Part shown: positions 1-6,200 of the stretch, one piece after another | Layout: every line of letters begins with the position of its first letter | Position numbering within the stretch: the first letter of the stretch is position 1 | Assembly (NCBI GenBank): GCA_009992615.1 | Contig: JAACVA010000140.1 | Location: 1,108-9,404 of the forward strand | DNA: 8,297 bases | Origin: Rhodobacterales bacterium | Lineage (GTDB): Bacteria > Pseudomonadota > Alphaproteobacteria > Rhodobacterales > Rhodobacteraceae | Direction of reading: 5' to 3' | Made by a program: the position numbers and the translations under genes | Notes under the pieces: generated by a model | The model's database searches: none | Seen by the model: the letters and a program-made list of their open reading frames with translations, nothing else | What the model was told of the DNA's origin: nothing

Positions 1-59
1 TTCAGTGGATATGTGTTCCATCCGCAGCAACCGCAAGCGCGTGGATCGTAACCCTGCCC

Positions 60-158
60 GTCACAGAACTGTTTCGTGAAATTCTCAAACTCGATGTAAA
101 ACTGTCGCAATAGCTTTGCATCGCCCCTCTACCAGCCGCGTCAACATAGGGGGATACG
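60..158 (+). promoter_or_regulatory. Upstream region of the phn operon, possible PhoB half-sites and phnC ribosome binding site
   Basis: The 158 bp before phnC contain no convincing gene. CTGT-starting heptamers resembling PhoB half-sites occur at 69-75 (CTGTTTC) and 102-108 (CTGTCGC), and a CTGTGAC lies on the opposite strand at 60-66. The two + strand sites are 33 bp apart, that is three 11-bp units, the spacing at which PhoB monomers bind. The neighbouring 11-bp units match the consensus poorly, so this is not a textbook Pho box. The phn transport genes of many proteobacteria are induced by phosphate starvation through PhoB, which is why I looked. A purine-rich Shine-Dalgarno stretch (AGGGGGA, about 148-154) precedes the phnC ATG. 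No clear -35/-10 pair can be named. Confidence 0.3.
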
Positions 159-968
159 ATGCTGGAACTCAAGTCACTGACCAAGCGGTTTGGCGACAAG
201 ATCGCTGTTGACGCCGTGACCTTCAACGTCGACCAGCCCATGATGATCGGCATTATCGGCCGTTCCGGTGCCGGGAAATCCACACTTCTGCGGATGCTCA
301 ACCGTCTCAGCGATGCCAGCGAGGGCGAGATCCTGTTCGAAGGCCGCAAAATCTCTTCGCTCAAGGCCGCGGCCCGGCGTGAGTGGCAATCGCACTGCGC
401 GATGATCTTTCAGCAGTTCAACCTTGTCCCGCGCATGGATGTCGTGTCGAACGTGCTGCATGGCACGCTGAACCGCCGCTCGACTTTTGCGACGATGTTC
501 AATCTCTACCCCAAAGAGGATATTCATAAAGCCATCGAAATCCTCGACCGTCTCGGCATCGCGGAACAGGCCCCGAAACGCGCAGAGGCACTGTCGGGTG
601 GCCAGCAGCAGCGCGTCGCGATCGCGCGCGCCCTGATGCAAGATCCCAGCATCATTCTTGCCGACGAACCGATCGCCAGCCTCGACCCGATGAACGCCCA
701 GATCGTGATGGATGCGCTGCGCCGCATTCACGAAGAAGACGGGCGCATGGTCATCGCCAACCTGCATACCCTCGACACCGCGCGCCGCTATTGCGACCGG
801 GTGATCGGTATGCGCGACGGGCGCATCGTTTTCGACGGACGTCCCGATCAACTGACGACCGGTGTCGCCCGCGATATCTACGGCGCTGGCGCGGATTTTT
901 CCGAAGCCGCCACATCCACCGCCATCGAAACACTGGACAGGACCGCCGCAGTGCTGGTTCCGGCCTGA
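159..968 (+). CDS. phnC: Phosphonate ABC transporter ATP-binding protein PhnC
   Basis: This is the cytoplasmic ATPase that powers phosphonate import by the PhnCDE complex. The 269-residue product has all ABC motifs: Walker A GRSGAGKST (34-42), Q-loop IFQQFNL (83-89), signature LSGGQQQR (145-152), Walker B IILADEP (165-171) and switch His203 in ANLHTLD. The FNLVPRMDVVSNVL stretch after the Q-loop and the length (about 260 in E. coli PhnC) fit the PhnC family rather than generic amino-acid importer ATPases. The ATG at 159 is preceded by a good AGGGGGA ribosome site, and the protein begins directly with the first beta strand of the nucleotide-binding domain. It is the first gene of the operon, with 59 bp to phnD. 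The last 20 or so residues form an Ala/Thr-rich tail without known function. The assignment rests on motifs plus the phnD/phnE neighbours. Confidence 0.96.
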   Translation: MLELKSLTKRFGDKIAVDAVTFNVDQPMMIGIIGRSGAGKSTLLRMLNRLSDASEGEILFEGRKISSLKAAARREWQSHCAMIFQQFNLVPRMDVVSNVLHGTLNRRSTFATMFNLYPKEDIHKAIEILDRLGIAEQAPKRAEALSGGQQQRVAIARALMQDPSIILADEPIASLDPMNAQIVMDALRRIHEEDGRMVIANLHTLDTARRYCDRVIGMRDGRIVFDGRPDQLTTGVARDIYGAGADFSEAATSTAIETLDRTAAVLVPA

Positions 969-1027
969 GCCAGTTTCCACCCCGCTCTGGCGGGTCCTTA
1001 CCCTCATCGTATCCAATGGAGAGACAG

Positions 1028-1942
1028 ATGAAAAAGACCATCGCACTTGCGCTTGCCGCATCTACAGCCCTCAGCACCGCGGCCTTCGCCGACGGTCACG
1101 CCATCACCGAATTCCGCATCGGCATCCTTGGCGGCGAAAACGCACAGGACCGGATGAATTCCAACGAATGCGTGCGCGCCTATATTGAAGACCTGCTTGG
1201 CGTCGAAACCAAGATTTTCACCCCCGCCGATTACGACGGTGTAATCCAGGGCCTGCTGGGCGGTACCATCGACATGGCATGGCTGGGCGCATCGTCCTAT
1301 GCCAAGACCTACATGACCGATCCCGAAGCGGTTGACGTGATATTGGTCAAGACCAACCTTGACGGCTCCTACGGCTATCACTCCATCGGCTTTGCCCGTG
1401 CCGACAGCGGCATCAAATCGCTCGCCGACATGCAGGGCAAGGTCTTTGCCTTTGGTGATCCGAACTCCACCTCCGGCTTCCTGATCCCGTCGGTCGAAAT
1501 TCCCGAAGCCATTGGCGCCACGATGGAATCGGGCGACTACTTCGGTGAAGTCCGCTTTGTCGGTGGTCACGAACAGACCATCGTCGCTGTTGCCAATGGC
1601 GATGTGGATGCAGGCGTAACCTGGGCCGACGGCCAGGGCGAATGGCTGGACGGCTACAACTCGGGCGCGCTGCGCAAGGCATCCGACTCGGGCCTCGTCG
1701 ACATGAACGACCTGGTCCAGATCTGGAAATCCGAAGTGATCCCGGAAGGCCCGATCGTTCTGCGCCGCGCCCTGCCCGAGCAGGTCAAGGCCGACGTGAC
1801 CCGGTTCCTCAATGAGCTGCACGGCAAGGACGAACAATGCGCCTACAACATGGCCGCTGGCGATACCTCGGGTTTCATGCCGATCACGCATGATGCCTAC
1901 AAAGGCATCATCGCGGTGCGTCAGGCCGTTCAGGGCAACTGA
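1028..1942 (+). CDS. phnD: Phosphonate ABC transporter periplasmic substrate-binding protein PhnD
   Basis: This periplasmic protein captures phosphonates (or related phosphorus oxyanions) and hands them to the PhnE permease. The 304-residue product starts with a clear Sec signal peptide: MKK, a hydrophobic Ala/Leu core, and AFA at 19-21 with likely cleavage before Asp22. The mature part is a type II binding fold. Family hallmarks include ADYDGVIQGLLGGTIDMAWLG (67-87), YGYHS (115-119), DPNSTSGFLIP (144-154, whose Ser-Thr-Ser loop corresponds to the phosphonate-contacting loop of E. coli PhnD), His181 and NGDVDAG (190-196). These match the positions of binding-site Tyr, Ser/Thr, His, Glu and Asp residues known in PhnD. 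GGAG at 1018-1021 lies 6 nt from the ATG, and the signal peptide fixes this start over the open frame extending further upstream. The exact ligand (2-aminoethylphosphonate, phosphite or other) cannot be read from the sequence. Confidence 0.95.
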   Translation: MKKTIALALAASTALSTAAFADGHAITEFRIGILGGENAQDRMNSNECVRAYIEDLLGVETKIFTPADYDGVIQGLLGGTIDMAWLGASSYAKTYMTDPEAVDVILVKTNLDGSYGYHSIGFARADSGIKSLADMQGKVFAFGDPNSTSGFLIPSVEIPEAIGATMESGDYFGEVRFVGGHEQTIVAVANGDVDAGVTWADGQGEWLDGYNSGALRKASDSGLVDMNDLVQIWKSEVIPEGPIVLRRALPEQVKADVTRFLNELHGKDEQCAYNMAAGDTSGFMPITHDAYKGIIAVRQAVQGN

Positions 1943-1959
1943 TCGACACGAACACGGAC

Positions 1960-1992
1960 CGGGGCAGCGCAGACCGCTGCCCCGTCTTTTTT
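1960..1992 (+). terminator. Intrinsic terminator/attenuator hairpin between phnD and phnE1
   Basis: A 10-bp perfect GC-rich stem (1960-1969 pairing with 1975-1984) closes a 5-nt loop and is followed after two bases by six T residues (1987-1992). This has the form of a rho-independent terminator, but it sits inside the operon, only 10 bp before the phnE1 start. The T-run abuts the phnE1 Shine-Dalgarno GGAG (1993-1996). In ABC transporter operons such hairpins often cause partial termination or protect the upstream mRNA, giving more binding protein than permease. That role is inference here. Confidence 0.75.
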
Positions 1993-2002
1993 GGAGTGAC
2001 CC

Positions 2003-2875
2003 ATGACCGATGCCACGATTTCAGCACCGACCCGCCGCGCGATCGACCGCATTCAGGACAGCTACATGGTGCAGGTGCGTCGCCGCCGCATGTATGGCGG
2101 ACTGACGCTTGCGATTTTCAGCCTGCTGATGGTGTCAGGCTTCGTGATCGCAGATGATCGCAACGCTGGCGGCTTCTGGGACGGCTGGCGGCAGATGCTG
2201 GATTTCCCGGCGGATGTCGTGTCCGAAGCATGGGAAAAGCGGGCCAACTTGCCCGGTCTGCTGGTCAAGTATTTTCCAGCGTTGATGGAGACGATAAACA
2301 TTGCCGCCGTCTCGACCCTGATCGGGGCAATGGTGGGCCTGATCCTGTCGCTGCTGTCGACGCGCGGGCTGGCCCGTTGGCCGCGCCTGATCCCGGTGTT
2401 CCGCCGGTTGATGGACATTCTGCGCGCGGTGCCTGAAATCGTGATCGCGCTGGTGCTGATCTTCATTCTGGGTGGCGGGCCTGTGCCTGCGATGATCGCC
2501 ATCGCGCTGCACACGGCGGGTGCGCTTGGCAAGCTTTATTCCGAAGCGGCGGAAAACGTCGATCTCAAACCGGTCGAAGGACTGACCTCGACAGGCGCCA
2601 ATTGGACACAACGAATGTGGCTGGGCGTGCTGCCGCAGGTCGCGCCGAATTTCCTGAGCTACACGCTGCTGCGCTTTGAAATCAACATCCGCGCCTCGGC
2701 GATCCTGGGCTTTGTCGGCGCGGGTGGTCTTGGTTTCGAGCTGCGCAACGCCATGGCCTGGGGGCCGGGGCGCTTTGACGAGGCGGCGGCGATTTTTGTC
2801 CTGCTGTTCGGCGCCATCGTGTTCTTCGACCAGATTTCCAGCCGCTACCGCAACAAACTGACCGAGGGACAGTGA
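2003..2875 (+). CDS. phnE: Phosphonate ABC transporter permease PhnE, first subunit
   Basis: This is an inner-membrane channel subunit that partners with PhnE2 and couples to PhnC. The 290-residue product has a basic, soluble N-terminus (1-30, ending in RRRRM), a first membrane segment (about 32-50), then a periplasmic stretch. The binding-protein-dependent permease core follows, with hydrophobic segments near 96-118, 143-170, 231-246 and 259-277. The EAA coupling loop is clear at 181-211 (EAAENVDLKPVEGL...GVLPQV). Length and layout fit PhnE (about 260-290 residues). GGAG at 1993-1996 lies 6 nt before the ATG, partly following the T-run of the upstream hairpin, so folding of that hairpin may affect translation. 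The TGA stop overlaps the region where phnE2 begins, indicating translational coupling. Confidence 0.94.
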   Translation: MTDATISAPTRRAIDRIQDSYMVQVRRRRMYGGLTLAIFSLLMVSGFVIADDRNAGGFWDGWRQMLDFPADVVSEAWEKRANLPGLLVKYFPALMETINIAAVSTLIGAMVGLILSLLSTRGLARWPRLIPVFRRLMDILRAVPEIVIALVLIFILGGGPVPAMIAIALHTAGALGKLYSEAAENVDLKPVEGLTSTGANWTQRMWLGVLPQVAPNFLSYTLLRFEINIRASAILGFVGAGGLGFELRNAMAWGPGRFDEAAAIFVLLFGAIVFFDQISSRYRNKLTEGQ

Positions 2876-2877
2876 CC

Positions 2878-4203
2878 ATGACCGACGCAACCGCATCCCT
2901 TGGATCCGCCAAGACTTTGGCCGACGCTCTGTTCCGGCGCAAGCGCCTGACCGCCTTTGCCGTTCCGGCGATCATCGTGGCCTACCTCGTCTACATCGCC
3001 ATCGCCTTTGACGTAGTCGGCCTGGCGCAACGCGCAAGCAGCAAGAACGCGGTCATACTTGCCTCGGACAGCTGGTCCTACAAGACCCACGTGACCCGCG
3101 ACAACCGCCGCGGTGGCACCACCTATGCCATCGAGGGCGAGCGCAAGGGCGCCTACGAAGATGGTACGCGCCCCGCTTGGGTCACGGGCGACGAAGACAG
3201 CGAACTGGTGATCGACCTCGAAGACGGCCACGTGGTGCGCTTTCTGCCGGACAACGCCGTGGCCTATGACGTGCCCGGCTTCGGCACCATCGAGGCGCAG
3301 CTGGTCGATGGCAGCCTGAACACCAACCTGTCCGAACCGGTCCCCGAGTGGATCAATCTGTCAGACCAGCGCATGACGATCACAACCGATGCCGGTCGTG
3401 TGACGATGACGCGCACCCGCACAGAGGTGTTCCGCTACTTCCCCGGATGGGAGCTGTTCTGGTTCACCCTCGACAGCCCCTATCACAACCGCAGCTTTAC
3501 CGAGATCGCGCTTGGCGACCGCATCGACCCGGACCGCCCCAACATCTCGGGCGCCATGTCGGATTTCTGGAACAATGGCATGTGGCGCCACAAGGACGTG
3601 GCCTGGGCCATCGGCGAGACGATCCTGATGGCCTTCCTTGGCACATTCGGGGCTGCGATGATCGCCCTTCCACTGGCCTTTGTCGCGGCCAAGCGGTTTT
3701 CCCCGTTTGGTGCGCTGCGCTTCGGCACGCGTCGCATCTTCGACTTCGTGCGCGGTGTTGACGCGCTGATCTGGACGGTCGTGCTGGCCCGCGCATTTGG
3801 CCCCGGCCCTCTGACCGGCGCGTTGGCAATTCTCATCACCGACAGCGGCACCTTCGGCAAGATATTTTCAGAAGCATTGGAAAACGTTGATGAAAAGCAG
3901 ATCGAGGGCGTGGCCTCCACCGGGGCCAAGCCGCTGCAACGCTACCGCTTTGGCGTGATCCCGCAGATTGTTCCGATCCTGCTCAGCCAGATCCTCTATT
4001 TCCTCGAGTCCAACACCCGCTCCGCCACGATCATCGGCGCGATCACCGGCGGCGGCATTGGTCTGATGCTGACCCAGGCGATCCAGACGCAAAAGGACTG
4101 GGAAGAGGTCGCCTATTATATCATCCTGATCGTCGGTATGGTCATGATCATGGATAGCTTTTCGGGCTGGCTGCGCGGCAAACTGATTGGCCGCAAGGAC
4201 TGA
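2878..4203 (+). CDS. phnE: Phosphonate ABC transporter permease PhnE, long second subunit
   Basis: This second permease of the PhnCDE importer has 441 residues, about 150 more than PhnE1. After a basic N-terminus and one membrane segment (about 25-48) comes a polar, mostly beta-like region of roughly 190 residues (about 50-240) with no hydrophobic segment, predicted to lie in the periplasm. The permease core follows (about 243-430) with several membrane helices and the EAA loop SEALENVDEKQIEGVASTGA...GVIPQ (331-363). Sequence around the EAA loop parallels PhnE1, so the two are paralogues likely forming a heterodimer. I chose the ATG at 2878 because GAGGGA (2864-2869) lies 8 nt upstream. A GTG at 2872, overlapping the phnE1 stop, is only 2 nt from that site and would add two residues. 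The function of the extra domain is unknown to me. Confidence 0.92.
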   Translation: MTDATASLGSAKTLADALFRRKRLTAFAVPAIIVAYLVYIAIAFDVVGLAQRASSKNAVILASDSWSYKTHVTRDNRRGGTTYAIEGERKGAYEDGTRPAWVTGDEDSELVIDLEDGHVVRFLPDNAVAYDVPGFGTIEAQLVDGSLNTNLSEPVPEWINLSDQRMTITTDAGRVTMTRTRTEVFRYFPGWELFWFTLDSPYHNRSFTEIALGDRIDPDRPNISGAMSDFWNNGMWRHKDVAWAIGETILMAFLGTFGAAMIALPLAFVAAKRFSPFGALRFGTRRIFDFVRGVDALIWTVVLARAFGPGPLTGALAILITDSGTFGKIFSEALENVDEKQIEGVASTGAKPLQRYRFGVIPQIVPILLSQILYFLESNTRSATIIGAITGGGIGLMLTQAIQTQKDWEEVAYYIILIVGMVMIMDSFSGWLRGKLIGRKD

Positions 4204-4204
4204 C

Positions 4205-4372
4205 ATGGCGCGCCTGAAACATGACGCACCCTTGTTTCACGAGGGGTGCACCCTGACCAACAGCACCTTTGGTGCCTATACCGAAATTGGGTTGGGCAGC
4301 TGCGTCACCAACAGCCATATCGGGGATTACAGAGGTGGTCCTGCTTTTTCGACCAGTTTGCAGCCTTGCTAA
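4205..4372 (+). pseudogene. Truncated hexapeptide-repeat acetyltransferase of phosphonate metabolism, cut by the IS
   Basis: The first 42 codons (4205-4330, MARLKHDAPLFHEGCTLTNS... ending HIGDY) match the N-terminus of left-handed beta-helix transferases found in phosphonate gene clusters ('phosphonate metabolism protein, transferase hexapeptide repeat family'). These enzymes are usually about 200 residues. Their N-termini have this pattern of a short lead, then [LIV]-G-x-x hexapeptide turns (FGAYTEIGLGS, SHIGDY), normally continuing with a Ser-Tyr after GDY. Here the frame runs into the insertion sequence at 4331 and stops at 4370-4372 after 13 foreign residues (total 55). The ATG follows the phnE2 stop by one base, with AAGGA at 4195-4199, so it was the next gene of the operon. 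The missing roughly 80 percent, including any catalytic His, is not present beyond the IS. A functional product is very unlikely. Confidence 0.85.
4331..4357 (+). repeat. Left terminal inverted repeat of the IS
   Basis: AGAGGTGGTC is identical for 10 bp to the inverted right end (11 bp counting the flanking C at 4330). After an interrupted stretch, TTCG and CCAGT match again with one gap. This is the orfB-proximal (3') end of the element. Confidence 0.75.
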
Positions 4373-4390
4373 GATGGATCAGGTTTTCAT

Positions 4391-5221
4391 TTAGGCTGCT
4401 AATCTCATTTGTTCTGTTTTGCTGGCATAGGCTTCGTCAGGGGTCAAGATGCCGTGGGTCGAGTGCGGGCGCTCGAAATTGTAATAGGTCAACCATTTGC
4501 CGATCCCGGCCTTTGCACCTGAGCCTTTTTCAAAGGCATGCAGATAGACACTTTCGTATTTCAATGACCGCCAGAGCTGCTCGATCATACGATTGTCACG
4601 CCACGCGCCTTTTCCGTCCATGCTGACCTTGATCTTCGCGTCGGTCAGGACGCCGATCCAATCGCCGCTGGTGAATTGGCTGCCCTGATCTGTGTTAAAT
4701 ACCTCTGGCGTGCCGTGCTTGCTCAGGGCCTCTTTCAGCGCCTCGACGCAGAATGCGGCGTCCATGCTATTTGACAACCGCCATGCCAAAACCTTGCGGC
4801 TGTACCAGTCCATGATCGCCACGAGTTACAGAAAACCACGCCGCATAGGAATGTAGGTAATATCAGCGCACCAGACCTGGTTTGGGCGGTCGATCACCAC
4901 GTTCCGCAGCAAGTATGGCCAGATCCTGTGCTGTGGGTGCTTTTTACTTGTGTTGGGTTCCTGATAGATTGGCACCAATCGCATGAGGCGCATCAACCGG
5001 CGTACCCTGTGACGGCCGCATTTGTGGTTGTTACGCTGCATAAAGCGCGCCATTTGGCATGACCCATACCAAGGAGTTTCCAGGAATTGCTTGTCGATGA
5101 TTTCCATAAACTGCAGGTTTTCGGCGCTCTCGCCGACGGGCCGATAGTAAAGTCGCGACCGCGAAAGCTGCAACAGTTCGCACTGTTTACGCATACTTAA
5201 CTTGTGATCCCGGCTCACCAT
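4391..5221 (-). pseudogene. IS3-family transposase OrfB, split by a premature TAA
   Basis: This is the catalytic (DDE integrase-fold) half of the transposase. The frame would encode 276 residues, normal for the family, but codon 132 is TAA (4828-4826) in an otherwise continuous frame. It reads GFL-stop-LVAIMDWYS, where relatives have a Tyr (FLYLVAIMDW), so one base change of a TAT/TAC codon explains it. The N-terminal part (1-131) has the HTH_21-like region and the first catalytic Asp120 (VWCADITYI). The C-terminal part has Asp178 (FNTDQGSQF) and Glu214 (DNRMIEQLW), exactly 35 residues apart as in DD(35)E enzymes. The stop separates the first Asp from the other two, so neither fragment should be active. 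A GTG two codons after the stop (4822) could restart the C-terminal piece, but there is no reason to expect function. Cys55 sits where the family usually has Arg (YGSRxM), perhaps a second lesion. Confidence 0.9.
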
Positions 5222-5226
5222 TTTTT
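5215..5226 (-). other. Probable programmed -1 frameshift site between orfA and orfB
   Basis: On the - strand the orfA frame reads GGC AAA AAA TGG TGA, and orfB starts with the ATG formed by the last A of the run. Slipping back one base on the A6 run (5226-5221) joins GKK directly to MVSRDHK, producing the OrfAB fusion. This is the standard IS3-family arrangement. I did not identify a stimulatory stem-loop with certainty. Confidence 0.65.
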
Positions 5227-5523
5227 GCCTCGCGTCCCGATCAACTGATGCGAGGCTTCGGCTAAAAAATCCCGCTCCACCACCAGCTGGCCAATCTTCG
5301 AATGCAGATGATCGACGTCAGCCGTGCTTACCTGTTCAGGGGCTGAACCTCGGCGTGTGAAGGCCGTCGCCATATTCTCTATCGCCGCCCGTTTCCAAGT
5401 GCCAATCTGGGTGGGATGAACGCCGTACTTCTTGGACAACTCGGCCAACGTTAGCTCCTCACGGATCGCTTCAAGCGCGACCTTGGCCTTAAATTCCGGC
5501 GAGTGGTTCTTTCGTTTCTTCAT
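5215..5523 (-). CDS. IS3-family transposase OrfA (helix-turn-helix protein)
   Basis: This is the DNA-binding N-terminal component of an IS3-type transposase, 102 residues. It begins MKKRKNHSPEFKAKVALEAI, the typical start of the transposase_8/IS911-type helix-turn-helix family. The HTH spans about residues 8-48 (ELTLAELSKKYGVHPTQIGTWKR). A heptad-like C-terminal helix (VDHLHSKIGQLVVERDFL, about 70-87) resembles the leucine zipper used for OrfA/OrfAB multimerisation. A purine-rich AGAGAAG precedes the ATG. The gene is intact. It ends in GKKW-stop, with the A-run used for frameshifting into orfB just before the stop. With orfB broken, OrfA alone could still act as a repressor or binding factor at the IS ends; that is inference. 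Confidence 0.92.
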   Translation of the reverse strand: MKKRKNHSPEFKAKVALEAIREELTLAELSKKYGVHPTQIGTWKRAAIENMATAFTRRGSAPEQVSTADVDHLHSKIGQLVVERDFLAEASHQLIGTRGKKW

Positions 5524-5559
5524 TCTGGATCACTTCTCTCGTCATGCGATCCACCTTAA

Positions 5560-5589
5560 CGACTGGCCCGAATTTCCGCGACCACCTCT
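5560..5589 (-). repeat. Right terminal inverted repeat of the IS
   Basis: Read on the - strand this begins AGAGGTGGTCGCGG and continues to GGCCAGTC, pairing imperfectly with the left end. It is the orfA-proximal (5') end. The orfA start lies about 66 bp inside. No strong promoter can be named in the gap, although IS3 elements usually carry a weak one partly within this repeat. Confidence 0.75.
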
Positions 5590-5630
5590 GACCGCCATCT
5601 TCAGCTATTTAACGGCTTGCGGCGGAAATT
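5590..5630. other. IS-to-ilvN junction, 41 bp without a gene
   Basis: This short stretch lies between the IS right end and the ilvN stop codon. It does not continue the disrupted acetyltransferase in any obvious way and holds no clear terminator for ilvN or for the phn operon. A 9-bp sequence at 5622-5630 (GCGGAAATT) is the inverse complement of 5571-5579 inside the IS right end, so an RNA from ilvN into the IS could form a weak long-range stem. Confidence 0.4.
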
Positions 5631-6200
5631 TCAGATGTCACTGGCACCGCGGCTCAGAGCGGCCACACCGGTGCGCGCGACCTCGACCAGCCCGAGAGGG
5701 CGCATCAGCTCGGCAAAGGCATCGATCTTTTCAGGCGTGCCGGTGATCTCGAAGACAAAGCTGCCAAGGGTCGAATCGACCACATTGGCACGAAATATGT
5801 CGGCAAGGCGCAGCGCCTCGACCCGTTTTTCGCCGGTGCCCGCCACCTTGAACAGCGCCAGCTCACGCTCGACGCTGGGTCCTTCCACCGTTAGGTCGTG
5901 CACCTCGTGCACCGGCACGATGCGCCCCAGCTGTGCGATGATCTGCTCGATCACCGCCGGGGTGCCGCGGGTGACGATGGTGATCCGCGAGCGGTGGCCG
6001 GTATAGTCGATCTCGGCTACGGTCAGACTTTCGATGTTGTAGCCGCGCCCGGAAAACAGGCCGATCACCCGCGCCAGCACGCCTGCCTCGTTGTCGACGA
6101 TCACGGCCAGGGTGTGGCATTCGATCACATCGGAATTGGGATCGCGCAAATCATAGGCCGAGTGACGCGAAGTTCCCTTTTTGATCTTCAATGCAGACAT
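5631..6200 (-). CDS. ilvN: Acetolactate synthase small (regulatory) subunit IlvN/IlvH
   Basis: This is the regulatory subunit of acetohydroxyacid synthase, the first common enzyme of valine, leucine and isoleucine synthesis. It activates the catalytic subunit and binds the feedback inhibitor valine. The 189-residue product has an N-terminal extension (1-28), then the ACT domain with VDNEAGVLARVIGLFSGRGY (35-54) and NIESLTV (55-61), followed by the C-terminal regulatory domain (about 105-185). Asn37, Gly40 and Asn55 correspond to E. coli IlvH Asn11, Gly14 and Asn29, residues needed for valine sensitivity, so feedback control is probably intact. The ATG at 6200 has AAAGGA about 11 nt upstream. 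An in-frame ATG at 6269 would add 23 residues unlike the family. The gene is complete although the IS ends 41 bp beyond its stop. No catalytic subunit gene is adjacent in this window. Confidence 0.95.
   Translation of the reverse strand: MSALKIKKGTSRHSAYDLRDPNSDVIECHTLAVIVDNEAGVLARVIGLFSGRGYNIESLTVAEIDYTGHRSRITIVTRGTPAVIEQIIAQLGRIVPVHEVHDLTVEGPSVERELALFKVAGTGEKRVEALRLADIFRANVVDSTLGSFVFEITGTPEKIDAFAELMRPLGLVEVARTGVAALSRGASDI

Larger units (their letters stand above)
4331..5589 (-). mobile_element. IS3-family insertion sequence, probably defective
   Basis: This element of about 1259 bp is bounded by imperfect terminal inverted repeats starting AGAGGTGGTC. It encodes the two overlapping reading frames of an IS3-type transposase on the - strand, orfA (5215-5523) and orfB (5221-4391). 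The length is normal for IS3 elements (1.2-1.5 kb). The ends are placed from the inverted repeats; the repeat could extend one base further on each side (C at 4330, G at 5590). No 3-5 bp target duplication is visible: TTAC flanks the left end and GACC the right. The disrupted gene does not resume to the right. orfB carries an in-frame stop, so this copy should not transpose on its own. The IS subgroup cannot be fixed without a database comparison. Confidence 0.88.

Noticed and set aside
981..994. Small hairpin CCCGC-TCTG-GCGGG between phnC and phnD
   Set aside because: The stem is only 5 bp with no T-tract, too weak to call a terminator or regulatory element.
791..1027. Upstream extension of the phnD frame to 791
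   Set aside because: It overlaps phnC and its residues are Arg-rich noise. The signal peptide and ribosome site place the start at 1028.
174..1061. Long open frame on the - strand (295 codons) across phnC
   Set aside because: The opposite + strand frame encodes a full ABC ATPase with all motifs. Long antisense frames are expected in GC-rich coding DNA, and the product has no recognisable features.
1004..1891. Long open frame on the - strand across phnD
   Set aside because: It is a shadow of phnD, which has a clear signal peptide and binding-protein motifs.
2872..2877. GTG start for phnE2 overlapping the phnE1 stop
   Set aside because: The ribosome site GAGGGA is only 2 nt away from GTG but 8 nt from the ATG at 2878.
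2135..2896. Open frame on the - strand across phnE1
   Set aside because: The product is rich in Arg, Gln and His with no domain pattern. phnE1 on the + strand is clearly real.
4246..4626. 126-codon + strand frame crossing the IS left end
   Set aside because: It is antisense to orfB, crosses the IS boundary, and its product has no family resemblance.
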